From contig JAEWJH010000029.1 of assembly GCA_023386635.1 (NCBI GenBank), positions 1-27,559 on the forward strand: a stretch of 27,559 nt of DNA, given 5' to 3'. Source of the DNA: Pseudomonadota bacterium (GTDB taxonomy: Bacteria; Pseudomonadota; Alphaproteobacteria; Rhizobiales; Xanthobacteraceae). The notes beneath the pieces were generated by a model, which saw only the letters and a list, made by a program, of their open reading frames with translations, ran no database searches and was not told the origin of the DNA. Of the stretch, positions 15,772 to 23,145 are shown piece after piece (the stretch's first letter is position 1; the number at the start of each line of letters is the position of its first letter). A program made the position numbers and the translations under genes.

Positions 15772-16532
15772 CGCCGAACGACACCATCCGCGACGAGGAG
15801 CTTCTGGTTGCAACCATCGCCGATCTGATCGCCGATGTGCGCCATGTCGCCGTCGGCAATGCCTCGCCGATCCCGGCCACCGCGGCGCTGCTCGCGCGCG
15901 AGCGCGGCCGCCGGCATGGCGTCGCCCGACCCTATGTGTCGCTGCTGCAAAGCCGCAAGCACAACTTCTTCACCGACGGCGGCCGCGAACTGTTCGATTG
16001 TGCGGGCCAGGGACGCATCGACGTGTTCTTCCTCTCGGGCGGACAGATCGACGGACAAGGCAACATCAACCTCGTCGCCATCGGCGACTATGCGGCGCCG
16101 ACCGTACGCTTCCCCGGCTCCTACGGCTCGGCGCATCTTTATTACGTGGTGCCGAAGATGATCCTGTTTCGCACCGAGCATTCGCGGCGCACGCTGGTGG
16201 AAAAGGTCGACTTCATCAGCGCGCCGGGCGTGAGCGCGGACGGCGTTCACCGCACCGGCGGACCTGTCGCGCTGATCACCAACCGCTGCTTCTTCCGCTT
16301 CGATGCGGCCCGCAGACGTTTCCGGCTGGAGAGCGTCCACCCCGGTCACACGGTTGAAGAAATCCGCGACCACACCGGCTTCGATTTCGATCAGACCGAC
16401 GACGTGGCCGTGACCACGCCGCCATCCGCCGAGACACTGGCACTGATGCGCGGCACGGTGGCGCAGCAGCTTGCCGAGGTCTATCCGCAATTCGCCGCCG
16501 AGGTCTTCGGCGTTGCCGCGCGTCCAGCCTGA
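15768..16532 (+). CDS. Class I CoA-transferase, subunit B
   Basis: A 254-aa beta subunit partnering the gene immediately upstream (ATGA overlap at 15768-15771). Family features include VAVGNASPIPATAALLARE (27-45), the conserved FFLSGGQIDGQGNINLVAIG block (87-106) and FPGSYGSAHL. In true class I CoA-transferases the beta subunit carries the catalytic glutamate that forms the acyl-glutamyl anhydride, in a short ENG/ESG motif at the end of the second strand; here the corresponding stretch reads YVSLLQSRKHN (56-66) and has no acidic residue. This suggests a CoA hydrolase-like or otherwise altered chemistry, as reported for IpdAB. Substrate unknown. Confidence 0.83.
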   Translation: MTPNDTIRDEELLVATIADLIADVRHVAVGNASPIPATAALLARERGRRHGVARPYVSLLQSRKHNFFTDGGRELFDCAGQGRIDVFFLSGGQIDGQGNINLVAIGDYAAPTVRFPGSYGSAHLYYVVPKMILFRTEHSRRTLVEKVDFISAPGVSADGVHRTGGPVALITNRCFFRFDAARRRFRLESVHPGHTVEEIRDHTGFDFDQTDDVAVTTPPSAETLALMRGTVAQQLAEVYPQFAAEVFGVAARPA

Positions 16533-16663
16533 CGATCTGCGAATCGGCTCGTCAAGAGGCTTCGCCATCTATCCGCCCGCCGCATGGAGTCCTTCCACCT
16601 TGCACGCTATGCTGAGGCCGTGAGTACGCTATAACGAACGACCCTCTTCTACACGGACGAACA

Positions 16664-19000
16664 ATGGACGCGACCACCGATCACTCCCGCAAGCCGCTCA
16701 ACCGGGTCGAGGACGACGCGCTGCTGCGCGGCGCCGGCCGCTATGCCGACGACGTCGTGCAGCCGAAGCAGACCTATGCCTGCTTCGTCCGCTCGCCACA
16801 TGCCCATGCCCGGATCGTGTCGATCGACACCGCCGAGGCGCTCGCGGCACCGGGCGTGCTGGCCGTGATCACCGCCGCAGACATCGAGGCTGCCGGCATC
16901 ACCGACATGACGCGGCACCCGCCGATGGTCGGTCGCAACGGCGCCAAGCTGATCCTGACGCCGCGCCAGCCGCTGGCGAAGTCCGAGGTCAAGCACGTCG
17001 GCGACGCGGTCGCCGCCGTCATCGCCGAGACCGCGCGCGCCGCGCAGGACGCAGCCGAACTGGTCGCCGTCGACTACGAGGAATTACCCGCCGTCGTCGA
17101 TGCGCGCGAGGCAGTGAAGCCCGGCGCGCCGCAGCTCTATCCGCAGGCGCCCAACAACATCCTGATCGACTGGCCCGGCCCGGTCCCGTCGCCGGACATG
17201 GAGGCGGAGGTCGATCGCATCATCAAGAGCGCGAAGCATGTGGCGCGTATCTCGGTGGTCAACCAGCGGCTCGCCATCGTCTCGATGGAGCCGCGCGGCG
17301 CCACCGGCATCTACGATGCGAAGACGGATTCCTACACGCTGCGCGTCTGTTCGCAGAGCGCGGATGCCGTGCGCAACCAGATGACCGGCATCATGGGCAT
17401 CGACAAGACGCGGATGCGCGTCATCACCGAGGATGTCGGCGGCGCGTTCGGCATGAAGACCGGCTCCTATCCGGAATATTTCGCGCTGCTGGTGGCGAGC
17501 CGCAAAGTGGGACGCCCGGTGCACTGGATGTCGACCCGCTCGGAAGCCTTCGTCACCGATCATCAGGGCCGCGACGCCTATAGCGACGCGGAACTGGCGC
17601 TGGACGACGACGGCAAATTCCTTGCCTTGCGCGTGCGTCATCTCGCCAATCAGGGCGCCTATCTCACGCAAGTCGGCGCGCATATGAACACCAACAATTT
17701 CGCGCGCTGCCTGCCGTCCGTCTACGACATCACCAAGATCGACGTGGGTGCGACCTGCGTCGTCACCAACACGCTGCCGACCGGGCCTTATCGCGGCGCC
17801 GGGCGTCCGGAAGCAAACTATGTGATGGAGCGGCTGGTCGAGGAAGCGGCGCGCATCACCGGGATCGACGCGGTCAAGCTGCGCAAGAAGAACTTCATCC
17901 CGAAATCGAAGATGCCGTACAAGACCCCCACCGGGAACACCTACGACAGCGGCGACTTCAAAACGGTGTTCGAGCGCGCGCTCGAATTGTCCGATTACGC
18001 CGGGTTCCCGAAGCGCCGGCGCGAAGCGGCGCGGCGCGGCAAACTCCGCGGCATCGGCATTTCATGCTTCCTCGAACACGCCGGCTCCGCGCCGAACGAG
18101 CAGGCGGCGCTGCTGTTTCCGAACGGCGAACGCATGGTGATGGGCCTGAACGTGCAGAGCACCGGGCAGAGCCACGCCACCGTGTTTTCGCGTCTGGCCG
18201 CCGAGCGGCTCGGCATCAAGCCCGAGCAGATCGAGCATCGCCACGGCGACACCAATCTCGGGGTCTCCGGCTTTGCCTCGGTCGGCTCCCGCAGCGGCAT
18301 GGTGGTGAGCCACACGCTGCTGCGAACGATTGAGGCGATGCTGACCAAGGGCAAGAAGTTCGCCGCCAACATGCTCGAGGCGGCGGAGTCCGACCTGACC
18401 TATCGCAACGGTTTCTTCGAGGTGATCGGCACCGATCGCCGCGTCGGCCTGTTCGAGGTCGCCGCACAGGCGCGCTCGACCGGCGACACGCTCGATACGC
18501 GCGGCGAGACGCAGACGCCGCAGACGTTCCCAAACGGCTGCCACATCGCCGAAGTCGAGATCGATCCCGACACCGGCAACGTGACCGTCGAGCGCTATAC
18601 CGCGGTCGACGACTGCGGCAACGTGCTCGATCACACGGTCGTCGACGGCCAGGTGATCGGTGCGCTGGCGCAGGGTCTCGGCCAGGCGTTCCTGGAGAAC
18701 GCGGTTTATGACGCCAACGGCGGACAACCGATCGCCGGCTCGTTCATGGATTATGCGATGCCGCGCGCCCACAACATGCCGCGCGAGATCCGCGACGCGA
18801 TGGTGCCGGTGCCGGCGACCACCAATCCGATGGGCGTGAAGGGCGTCGGAGAAGCCGGCACCACCGGCTCGATCGCCGCGGCGATGAACGCCATCGCCGA
18901 TGCGGTGCCGAACGGCGCGGCCAACCATCTGGACATGCCGGCGACGCCGGCCAAGGTCTGGGCCGTGTGTCAGAAAGGCCTCGCCGCGGCGGCGGAGTGA
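16664..19000 (+). CDS. Molybdopterin-binding large subunit, xanthine dehydrogenase / CoxL-like aldehyde oxidase family
   Basis: A 778-aa molybdenum hydroxylase large subunit, which hydroxylates or oxidises its substrate with water at a Mo-cytosine-dinucleotide centre. The a/b-hammerhead domain is at the N-terminus (RVEDDALLRGAGRYADDV; RSPHAHARI). The active-site loop reads PYRGAGR (375-381), the form II 'AYRGAGR' type rather than the AYxCSFR of form I CO dehydrogenase, so CO oxidation is unlikely. The catalytic base is Glu730 in GVGEAGTTGS. The FAD and 2Fe-2S subunits that normally complete the enzyme are not adjacent. ATG 16664 follows GGAC-type purines. It comes 131 bp after the CoA-transferase pair on the same strand. 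Confidence 0.9.
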   Translation: MDATTDHSRKPLNRVEDDALLRGAGRYADDVVQPKQTYACFVRSPHAHARIVSIDTAEALAAPGVLAVITAADIEAAGITDMTRHPPMVGRNGAKLILTPRQPLAKSEVKHVGDAVAAVIAETARAAQDAAELVAVDYEELPAVVDAREAVKPGAPQLYPQAPNNILIDWPGPVPSPDMEAEVDRIIKSAKHVARISVVNQRLAIVSMEPRGATGIYDAKTDSYTLRVCSQSADAVRNQMTGIMGIDKTRMRVITEDVGGAFGMKTGSYPEYFALLVASRKVGRPVHWMSTRSEAFVTDHQGRDAYSDAELALDDDGKFLALRVRHLANQGAYLTQVGAHMNTNNFARCLPSVYDITKIDVGATCVVTNTLPTGPYRGAGRPEANYVMERLVEEAARITGIDAVKLRKKNFIPKSKMPYKTPTGNTYDSGDFKTVFERALELSDYAGFPKRRREAARRGKLRGIGISCFLEHAGSAPNEQAALLFPNGERMVMGLNVQSTGQSHATVFSRLAAERLGIKPEQIEHRHGDTNLGVSGFASVGSRSGMVVSHTLLRTIEAMLTKGKKFAANMLEAAESDLTYRNGFFEVIGTDRRVGLFEVAAQARSTGDTLDTRGETQTPQTFPNGCHIAEVEIDPDTGNVTVERYTAVDDCGNVLDHTVVDGQVIGALAQGLGQAFLENAVYDANGGQPIAGSFMDYAMPRAHNMPREIRDAMVPVPATTNPMGVKGVGEAGTTGSIAAAMNAIADAVPNGAANHLDMPATPAKVWAVCQKGLAAAAE

Positions 19001-19036
19001 GGCCCTCAGCAACTTTCGGCGCGCAATGCCGCTTTG

Positions 19037-19066
19037 TTTCCCTCTCCCGTAAACGGGAGAGGGAAA
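19037..19066. repeat. Perfect 13-bp inverted repeat between convergent genes
   Basis: TTTCCCTCTCCCG (19037-19049) pairs with 19054-19066 around a TAAA loop, forming a long hairpin between the convergent molybdoenzyme and aldehyde dehydrogenase genes. No T-run follows on either strand, so it may be a dispersed palindrome that weakly stops or stabilises both transcripts. Confidence 0.7.
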
Positions 19067-19079
19067 GAGAGGCCGCGCA

Positions 19080-20507
19080 TCAGCCCTGCGAGATGAACTT
19101 GACGGTCGTATAGGCTTCGAGGCCTTCGATGCCGCCTTCCGAACCGTAGCCGCTTTCCTTGATGCCGCCGAACGGCGTTTCCGGCGTCGAGATCGCGACG
19201 CTGTTGACGCCGACCATGCCGGACTGAAGCGCCTCGCCGATCGCGGCGGCGTTGCTCGCCGAATTGGTGAAGGCATAAGAAGCGAGACCGAACGGCAGCG
19301 AATTGGCGCGCTCGACCACCTCATCGAAGGTCTTGAACGGAACGATCGGCGCGATCGGCCCGAACGGCTCCTCGGTCATCAGCTTCGAGTCGTCCGGCAG
19401 ATCGGTGATCACGGTCGGCTCGAAGAAAAAGCCCTGATTGCCGTGCCGCTTGCCGCCGGTGACGATCTTGCCACCGCGCTTCTCGCTGTCCTGCACGATC
19501 GCTTCCATGGCATCGAGCCGGCGCGGATTGGCCAGCGGACCCATGGTCACGCCGCGCTCCAGCCCGTCGCCGAGCTTGATGCCCTTGGCGTATTCGGTGA
19601 AGCGCGCGAGGAATTTGTTGTAGACCGGCTCCTGCACATAGAAGCGCGTCGGCGAGATGCAGACCTGACCGGCGTTGCGATACTTGAACGCAGCGATGGT
19701 GTCCGCCACCTTCTCCGGATCGGTGTCGCCGAACACCACCACCGGCGAATGCCCGCCAAGCTCCATGGTGGTGCGCTTCATGGTCTTCGCCGCGAGCGCG
19801 GCGAGATGCTTGCCGACCGGCACCGAACCGGTGAACGAGATTTTCTTCACGTCCGGCGAGGCCAGCAGATGCTCGGACACGTCCGCCGGACGGCCGAACA
19901 CCAGATTGATCACGCCCGCCGGGAGACCGGCATCGGCGAAGCACTTCACCAGCTCGACGCACGCGCCGGGGGTTTCTTCCGCCGCCTTGAGAACGATGGA
20001 GCAGCCGGCGGCGAGCGACGCGGCGATCTTGCGCACGGGCGTCAGCGTCGGGAAATTCCACGGCGTGAACGCGGCGACGACGCCGACCGGCTCCTGCACG
20101 ACGAGCTGGCGCACGCCCTTCTGCCGGCCCGGCACGACGCGGCCGTAAGCGCGGCGGCCTTCTTCGGCGAACCACTCGATGATCTCGGCGGAGCCGATCA
20201 CCTCGGCGCGCGATTCCGGATAGGGCTTGCCCTCCTCCTGCGTCATCACCTTGGCGATGTGATCGTAACGCTCGCGCACCAGATCGGCGGCCTTGCGCAT
20301 CACCCTGGAGCGGTCATAGGCCGAGGTGTTGCGCCAGACGACGAGGCCTTTCTTGGCAGCGTCGATCGCGCGGTCGAGATCAGCCTTGGTCGCATGCGGC
20401 AGCGGGCCAAGCGCCTTGCCCGTGGCCGGGTTGAGGACATCCTCGCTCTGGCGGCTGGTGCCGTCGAGCCACTGACCGTCGATAAAAAGAGCAAGCTGGG
20501 TATACAT
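19080..20507 (-). CDS. NAD(P)-dependent aldehyde dehydrogenase (succinate-semialdehyde dehydrogenase-like)
   Basis: A 475-aa aldehyde dehydrogenase that oxidises an aldehyde to its acid with NAD(P)+. Conserved residues are visible: Asn151 in TPWNFP, Lys174 in IVLKAAEETP, the Rossmann turn FTGSVPVG (225-232), general-base Glu249 in MELGGHSP, nucleophile Cys283 in GQVCISP, and EEPFGPI. The overall pattern is closest to the GabD/succinate-semialdehyde or ketoglutarate-semialdehyde group, but exact substrate is not settled. The ATG at 20507 has GAGGA upstream. Neighbours are a crotonase and a class III CoA-transferase on the same strand; the 149-bp gap to the crotonase contains a palindromic element, so cotranscription is uncertain. 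It might supply the BoxD-type step for the box pathway, though no motif shows this. Confidence 0.9.
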   Translation of the reverse strand: MYTQLALFIDGQWLDGTSRQSEDVLNPATGKALGPLPHATKADLDRAIDAAKKGLVVWRNTSAYDRSRVMRKAADLVRERYDHIAKVMTQEEGKPYPESRAEVIGSAEIIEWFAEEGRRAYGRVVPGRQKGVRQLVVQEPVGVVAAFTPWNFPTLTPVRKIAASLAAGCSIVLKAAEETPGACVELVKCFADAGLPAGVINLVFGRPADVSEHLLASPDVKKISFTGSVPVGKHLAALAAKTMKRTTMELGGHSPVVVFGDTDPEKVADTIAAFKYRNAGQVCISPTRFYVQEPVYNKFLARFTEYAKGIKLGDGLERGVTMGPLANPRRLDAMEAIVQDSEKRGGKIVTGGKRHGNQGFFFEPTVITDLPDDSKLMTEEPFGPIAPIVPFKTFDEVVERANSLPFGLASYAFTNSASNAAAIGEALQSGMVGVNSVAISTPETPFGGIKESGYGSEGGIEGLEAYTTVKFISQG

Positions 20508-20561
20508 GGCATTATCCTCGCTGCGGTATCACAGGCCCGGTTGCGAACGATCTAGTTCGTC

Positions 20562-20606
20562 GCGTTTTTCTTGACGCGAACCGGCATCCATTTGGCTTGA
20601 AAACGC
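20562..20606. repeat. Dispersed palindromic element with GCGTTTTC-type arms
   Basis: Inverted arms GCGTTTTTC (20562-20570) and GAAAACGC (20599-20606) flank a GGTTCGCGTCAAG-like core on the minus strand. From memory it resembles a short palindromic repeat seen many times in Bradyrhizobium-type genomes (arms GCGTTTTC/GAAAACGC around an ACCGGTTCGCGTGAAG-like core); a search is needed to confirm. It lies in the aldehyde dehydrogenase-crotonase gap. Confidence 0.55.
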
Positions 20607-20656
20607 TTTAGCACTCCGGTCCGCGCGCCGCCAATCGCGGCACGCAGACCTGCCTG

Positions 20657-21448
20657 TCAGGAACCGGTAAACACGGGTTTGCGCTTTTCCATGAAGGCAC
20701 GACGGCCTTCGGTGTAATCCTTGCTGGCGAAGCAGGCCTGCACCATATCCTCGCAGGTCTTGAGATCACGCTTGCTCTCGTCGGTGAGCGCCTGTTCGAC
20801 GATGAATTTGATGGAATCCACCGTCAGCGGCGCATTGCCGGCGATCGTCTCGCCATAGTTTTGCACGTAGGATTCGAGTTCGCCGTCCGGCACGACGCGA
20901 TTGACCAGACCCATCATCTGCGCCTCGGCGGCAGTGAACTGCCGCGCGGTGTAGAAGATTTCCTTGGCGAACGACGGCCCGACCAGATCGACCAGCTTCT
21001 TCAGGCCGTCGTAGCGATAGCCGAGGCCGAGCTTCGCCGCTGGCACGCCGAACTTCGATCCTTCGGTGCAGATGCGCATGTCGCAGCACAGCGCCAGGCC
21101 GACGCCGCCACCGATGCAATAGCCGCGGATCATGGCGATGGTCGGCTTCGGGAAGCTGTAGAACGCATGATTGGCGTGATCGACCGCGGCATTGTAGCGA
21201 TCGATGCCTTCCTGCGAGGAGCGCTCCTGCTCGAACTTCGAGATGTCGGCGCCGGACACGAACGCCTTGCCGCCCGCGCCGGTGACGACGACGACGCGGA
21301 TGTTCTTGTCGTTTTTGAAATCCTCGAGATAGCTCGACGCCGCTTCCCACATATCCAGCGACACGGCGTTGTGCCGTTCCGGATTGTTGAAGGTGAGATA
21401 ACCGATCTTGCCTTCCTTGCGCGACAGCATCTTGTCGGTCGTGGTCAT
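20657..21448 (-). CDS. Crotonase-superfamily protein lacking the usual catalytic glutamates
   Basis: A 263-aa crotonase-fold protein, the family of enoyl-CoA hydratases, isomerases and decarboxylases. The oxyanion-hole segment is FVSGADISKFE (63-73) and the second is GYCIGGGVGLAL (109-120). Enoyl-CoA hydratase uses two glutamates (rat Glu144 and Glu164); the aligned positions here are Gly117 and Ala137 (FGVPAAKLGLGY), so hydration is unlikely. LGLGYRYDG resembles the LGVPYN of methylmalonyl-CoA decarboxylase YgfG, making a decarboxylase or CoA-lyase more plausible, but this is inference. ATG 21448 has GGAG six to ten bases upstream. It lies in the same strand and direction as the class III CoA-transferase, from which a palindromic element separates it. 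Confidence 0.85.
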   Translation of the reverse strand: MTTTDKMLSRKEGKIGYLTFNNPERHNAVSLDMWEAASSYLEDFKNDKNIRVVVVTGAGGKAFVSGADISKFEQERSSQEGIDRYNAAVDHANHAFYSFPKPTIAMIRGYCIGGGVGLALCCDMRICTEGSKFGVPAAKLGLGYRYDGLKKLVDLVGPSFAKEIFYTARQFTAAEAQMMGLVNRVVPDGELESYVQNYGETIAGNAPLTVDSIKFIVEQALTDESKRDLKTCEDMVQACFASKDYTEGRRAFMEKRKPVFTGS

Positions 21449-21471
21449 TTTTGCTCCGTCCTCACAACGTC

Positions 21472-21554
21472 ATGCCCGGCCTTGTGCCGGGCATCCACGC
21501 CTTTCTTAGTGCCTTAGACAGTAAGACGTGGATGGCCGGGTCGAGCCCGGCCAT
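21472..21554. repeat. Dispersed palindromic mosaic element, copy 2
   Basis: Two facing palindromes, ATGCCCGGC-CTTGT-GCCGGGCAT (21472-21494) and ATGGCCGGG-TCGAG-CCCGGCCAT (21532-21554), plus an outer pairing of GCATCCACG (21491-21499) with CGTGGATG (21527-21534). It shares the CATGGCCGG/CGGGC vocabulary with copy 1 at 7673-7753. It sits between the crotonase and the CoA-transferase and probably affects readthrough or message stability. Confidence 0.75.
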
Positions 21555-21565
21555 GACAGAAAAAA

Positions 21566-22765
21566 TCAAACCGCCCTGGCCGCATGCAGCGCCTTGATCT
21601 CGTCGGCGCTGAAGCCGAATTCCTTGAGCACGTCGTCCGTGTGTTCGCCAAGCTCCGGCGGCCGCAGCGCCACCGCGCTGTCGGTGCGCGAGAGATGGAA
21701 CGGCTGCGCCAGCAGGCCAAGCGGACTGCTATCCTTGCGTTGCGCGCGCGCGACCACGTCGAGATGCTTGACCTGCGGATCGGCGAACATCTGATCGACC
21801 GTATAGATCGGTCCGCACGGCACGCCGGCGACGTTGAAAGCCTCGACCCATTCGGCGCTGGTACGCGTCGCGGTCACCGTCTCGATCGCGGCGTTGAGCG
21901 CATCGCGGTTCTGCGAGCGCAGCTTGCTGCTTTTGTATTCCGCCGTCTCGATCCATTCCGGATGATCGAGCGCGCGGCAGAGCCGCTCCCAGATCGCCTG
22001 ACCGGTGGCGGCGATGTTGATGTGGCCGTCCCTGGTGCGGAACACGCCCGTCGGGATCGAGGTCGGATGGTTGTTGCCCGCCTGCTGCGGCACTTCACCC
22101 TCGGTGAGATAGCGTGCCGCCTGGAAGTCGAGCATGAAGATCTGCGCCTGCAGCAGCGAGGTCGTCACCCATTGACCTTCGCCCGACTGATCGCGCTCCA
22201 AGAGCGCGGTGAGGATGCCGAGCGCGCAGAACAGACCCGCCGTGAGATCGGCGATCGGAATGCCGACGCGCATCGGCCCCTGCCCCGGCGCGCCGGTGAT
22301 CGACATCAGCCCGCCCATGCCCTGGGCGATCTGGTCGAAGCCCGGCCTCCTGGCGTAAGGCCCGTCCTGGCCGAAGCCGGAAATGCTCGCCAGCACGATG
22401 CCCTTGTTGAGGCGCTTCAGGGACTCATAATCGATGCCGAGCCTCGTCTTCACGTCGGGCCGGAAGTTCTCGACCACCACGTCGGCTTTGGCGACCAGCC
22501 GGCGGAACGCGGCGAGGCCCTGCGGCAATTTCAGATCGAGAGTGATGCCGCGCTTGTTGCGCTGGAGGTTCTGGAAATCCGAATTCTCGCGGGGACCGCC
22601 CATGCCCTCGCCCTCGGCGAGATGGGCCGGGGTCTCGATCTTGATCACCCGCGCGCCCCAGTCGGCGAGCTGCCGCACCGCCGTCGGACCGGACCGGACC
22701 CGGGTGAGATCGAGCACCGTAAAGCGGGACAGGGCTTGGGAAGGAGCAGAAGACGGAACGGCCAT
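21566..22765 (-). CDS. Class III (CaiB/BaiF family) CoA-transferase, first copy
   Basis: A 399-aa family III CoA-transferase, which forms an enzyme-bound aspartyl-CoA thioester or anhydride and exchanges CoA between acids such as formate/oxalate or carnitine/crotonobetaine. The fold's opening VLDLTRVRSGPTAVRQLADWGARVIKIE (17-44) is typical; the catalytic Asp is expected at Asp144 in RPGFDQIAQGMGGLMS; GEGQWVTTSLLQAQ and AGVPCGPI are conserved. The ATG at 22765 has GAGAG upstream; a GTG at 22783 would add six residues. It precedes the crotonase in transcription (same strand, separated by the palindromic element), a pairing that suggests activation of an acid to CoA followed by a crotonase-type step. 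Substrate unknown. Confidence 0.88.
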   Translation of the reverse strand: MAVPSSAPSQALSRFTVLDLTRVRSGPTAVRQLADWGARVIKIETPAHLAEGEGMGGPRENSDFQNLQRNKRGITLDLKLPQGLAAFRRLVAKADVVVENFRPDVKTRLGIDYESLKRLNKGIVLASISGFGQDGPYARRPGFDQIAQGMGGLMSITGAPGQGPMRVGIPIADLTAGLFCALGILTALLERDQSGEGQWVTTSLLQAQIFMLDFQAARYLTEGEVPQQAGNNHPTSIPTGVFRTRDGHINIAATGQAIWERLCRALDHPEWIETAEYKSSKLRSQNRDALNAAIETVTATRTSAEWVEAFNVAGVPCGPIYTVDQMFADPQVKHLDVVARAQRKDSSPLGLLAQPFHLSRTDSAVALRPPELGEHTDDVLKEFGFSADEIKALHAARAV

Positions 22766-23145
22766 CGAATCTCTCGGCAGCACGGGCAGCGGACAACGGC
22801 GAAAGCCGGCGAACCTTCCCGTATCCGCCCCCCTCTTGTCTACCGGGCGGATCGCAGGTCTGGGCGGATTTCGTTCATTATGTCAGGGTGTTCCGTCGAT
22901 TTTTGGGCTCTGTCGCCGACCTTCGTCTTGCAAAAATACGACTTCCCTGCCATATCAACGGCGCGGATGACGATCCGGCCATCGGATCTTGCGGGCCGCG
23001 TGCACGAAACCCTGACGGTTTTCGCCCCGCCCATCCCTCTACTCTCGAACAGCCGACAGCCCAGGCCACGCGGGGATGTCTTGAACCCGCGGCCCTTCCG
23101 TCGCAATCCCGCGAACGGATGCGTCGCTGTATAGAAAGAGAACGT

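Noticed and set aside
16664..19000. Aerobic CO dehydrogenase (CoxL form I)
   Set aside because: The active-site loop is PYRGAGR rather than AYxCSFR and CoxS/CoxM are missing, so CO oxidation is not supported.
22888..23145. N-terminal extension of the helicase frame
   Set aside because: The extra 86 residues are not helicase-like, and the conserved N-terminus begins at TSFHEFGL behind a plausible ribosome site.
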